In this document: in pieces, positions 62,212-64,000 of the stretch
Layout: the number at the start of each line of letters is the position of its first letter
Position numbering within the stretch: the stretch's first letter is position 1
From: Gadus chalcogrammus
Lineage: Eukaryota; Chordata; Actinopteri; Gadiformes; Gadidae
Assembly: GCF_026213295.1 (NCBI RefSeq)
Contig: NC_079414.1
Location: 1,444,130 to 1,508,129 of the forward strand
Reading direction: 5' to 3'
DNA: 64,000 bases
The notes under the pieces: model-generated
Databases searched by the model: none
What the model was told of the DNA's origin: nothing
What the model saw: only the letters and a program-made list of their open reading frames with translations
Made by a program: the position numbers and the translations under genes

Positions 62212-62458
62212 TGAGTAATAAAACATGTAATTTTGGAAAAGGCTGGAGAAATCTGAAACTGATTTTACTGTGGAGAGTTGAGTGGCAGTGCACTATGGGT
62301 TTATTGCGATTCTAAAGGTGCGAACACACCAAGCGCGTTACTCGCGTACGACGCGTATAAAATTGGCAATTTTTCCATAGGGAACCATTGGTTTACGCGC
62401 GTATGAGACGCGTACACGCGTAAAGCAACATTTTACTCGCGTTAGGGGCGTATGAGGC

Positions 62459-62550
62459 GCGTATATATACGCGCGTACATATACGCGCGTACATATACGC
62501 GCGTACATATACGCGCGTATATATACGCGCGTACATATACGCGCGTACGC
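62459..62550 (+). repeat. 14-bp tandem repeat of alternating purine-pyrimidine
   Basis: About six copies of GCGCGTACATATAC or the variant with TATATA. Each unit is nearly self-complementary, and the whole stretch alternates purine and pyrimidine. Confidence 0.95.
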
Positions 62551-62672
62551 GAGGAGTTCAAAAAATTGAACTTTTTACGCTCATACGCGCCGCAATAGCC
62601 AATCAGCGTTGAGCTTGACCCGACGTCACTGGCAGAGAGTAGTGAGCTTGGACAGAAGCATACGGCCGACAT

Positions 62673-63906
62673 CTTTCTTTATTCTGTGTGGAAATAGTAA
62701 CATAGTTACGCCATTAAATGCTTTTATGGAAACATTTTTAGCGAGAAATGTGCATTTTACTTTCATAATGTTCGCTCGGTGAATGTGAAGGATGTTTGGT
62801 TTGATAGTTATGACGAAGAGGGAACGCTCCGTTCACTTGCATGGACAGAGTCTCTGGTTACTAAGCAACCTCAACGTCTTGGCGGACTATATATCTGCTG
62901 ATCAACACTACGAATGCTGGAAACACACCAGACACACCATGTGAAGTTATTTAACCAGATTATTGTTATTTATATCCGATATTATTTAATCTAATCCGAT
63001 CTAAACTCTATCACCCAAACACCACGGCGTTTGGGTTTCCTACCTCGGACTCCAGCGCAGCCATGTCCATGGCAGCCACGGCCGGCAACTTTCTTTATTC
63101 TGGGTGGAAATAGTAACATAGTTACGCCATTAAATGCGTTTATGGAAAAATTTCTAGCGAGAAATGTGCATTTTACTTTCATAATGTTCGCTCGGTGAAT
63201 GTGAAGGATGTTTGGTTTGATAGTTATGACGAAGAGTGAACGCTCCGTTCACTTGCATGGCCAGAGTCTCTGATTGCTCAGCAACATCAACGTCTTGGCG
63301 GACTATATATCTGCTGATCAACACTACGAATGCTGGAAACACACCAGACACACCATGTGAAGTTATTTAACCAGATTATTGTTATTTATATCCGAGATTA
63401 TTTAATCTAATCCGATCTAAACTCTATCACCCAAACACCACGGCGTTTGGGTTTCCTACCTCGGACTCCAGCGCAGCCATGTCCATGGCAGCCACGGCCG
63501 GCAACTTTCTTTATTCTGGGTGGAAATAGTAACATAGTTACGCCATTAAATGCGTTTATGGAAACATTTCTAGCGAGAAATGTGCATTTTACTTTCATAA
63601 TGTTCGCTCGGTGAATGTGAAGGATGTTTGGTTTGATAGTTATGACGAAGAGTGAACGCTCCGTTCACTTGCATGGACAGAGTCTCTGATTGCTAAGCAA
63701 CCTCAACGTCTTGGCGGACTATTTCTCTGCTGATCAACACTACGAATGCTGGAAACACACCAGACACACCATGTGAAGTTATTTAACCCGATTATTGTTA
63801 TTTATATCCGAGATTATTTAATCTAACCCGATCCAAGCTCTATCATCTACCCAAACACAGCGGCGTTTGGGTTTCCTTCCTCGGACTCCTAAATCCAGCG
63901 CAGCCA
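62673..63906 (+). repeat. 416-bp tandem repeat, three copies
   Basis: Units start with CTTTCTTTATTCTG(T/G)GTGG at 62673, 63089 and 63505. Copies differ by a few substitutions and a short insertion in unit 3. The minus-strand open frames inside are by-products of the repeat. Confidence 0.93.
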
Positions 63907-64000
63907 CAGGCTGGGGGGGGGGGGGGGGGGGGGTTTGGGCGGTCTCATCTACGCGCGTATGCGTACGCGCGTATCTGACCATTTTTGACACAAAATGGTC

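Larger units (their letters stand above)
62317..64000. mobile_element. DNA-transposon-like repeat unit, right end outside the window
   Basis: It starts with GGTGCGAACACACCAAGCGC and CG-rich CGCGTA motifs (62317-62600). Three 416-bp tandem copies follow, then CG-rich CGCGTA motifs again at 63950-63985. The similar CG-rich arms on both sides suggest a non-autonomous DNA transposon with internal tandem repeats. The family is not identified. Confidence 0.5.

Noticed and set aside
62991..63598. Repeated 63-codon minus-strand frame as a gene family
   Set aside because: It is the same frame in successive 416-bp tandem copies with no domain or start context.

Overview
The window looks like a stretch of teleost fish nuclear genome that is almost entirely transposable elements around the 3' end of one recognisable host gene. 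The fish call rests on the mix of elements: DIRS-type tyrosine-recombinase retroelements, a Tf1/sushi-type chromovirus, gamma-type endogenous retroviruses (ERVs), an L2/CR1-like LINE, hAT transposons with ZMYM-like transposase, and G2E3-like HECT gene copies. An APOH-like (beta-2-glycoprotein I) gene end is also present. No prokaryotic feature is visible.

Layout. 1-2168: repeat fragments, including a tRNA-derived SINE. 2172-13203: a DIRS element (DIRS-A, minus strand) split by a 5.46-kb self-priming chromodomain Gypsy element (4089-9552, minus strand, TSD CACCC). 14084-14946: the last two coding exons of an apoh-like gene; a solo LTR (14992-15529, TSD CCAT) sits between its stop codon and an ATTAAA signal. 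15639-30182: a 14.5-kb provirus (ERV-1, plus strand, TSD ATAC) with two 840-bp LTRs that read as identical, a tRNA-Trp primer site, a long repeat-rich leader, and open gag, pro-pol and env. 30376-33280: a related provirus without coding capacity in the opposite orientation (ERV-2, TSD TTAG). 33285-35170: MITEs. 35171-40872: a second DIRS family (DIRS-B, plus strand). 40876-42202: MITEs. 42203-44209: a decayed, intron-containing DDE/rve-integrase-like gene truncated by an ERV-3 LTR. 44210-51022: ERV-3 (LTR, leader, gag, start of protease) facing an inverted second ERV-3 5' end, with two inverted hAT copies. 51214-54079: a decayed HECT/UBX E3-ligase-like gene on the minus strand. 54080-54179: assembly gap. 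54300-57530: a minus-strand LINE carrying a hAT insertion. 58284-60813: a nearly complete hAT transposase. 61490-64000: microsatellites, then a DNA transposon-like unit with a Z-DNA-prone tandem repeat and three 416-bp tandem copies.

How the parts relate. ERV-1 has every signal of a complete retroviral unit in order: LTR, PBS, splice donor, Gag, in-frame UGA readthrough into Pro-Pol, splice acceptor, Env overlapping Pol, structured 3' UTR, PPT and LTR. ERV-2 keeps only the ends (LTRs, PBS, leader and structured 3' region), as expected for a copy mobilised in trans. The two DIRS elements each keep inverted terminal repeats, an internal complementary region and flanking GTT trinucleotides, as expected for circle-mediated insertion. 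The Gypsy element shows the Tf1/sushi arrangement in which the first 11 nt of the predicted transcript are complementary to the primer binding site. Most other elements are broken by frameshifts, stops or insertions, described entry by entry.

Limits: all calls come from reading the sequence. No database search, alignment or folding program was run. Family names are by motif and remembered resemblance.
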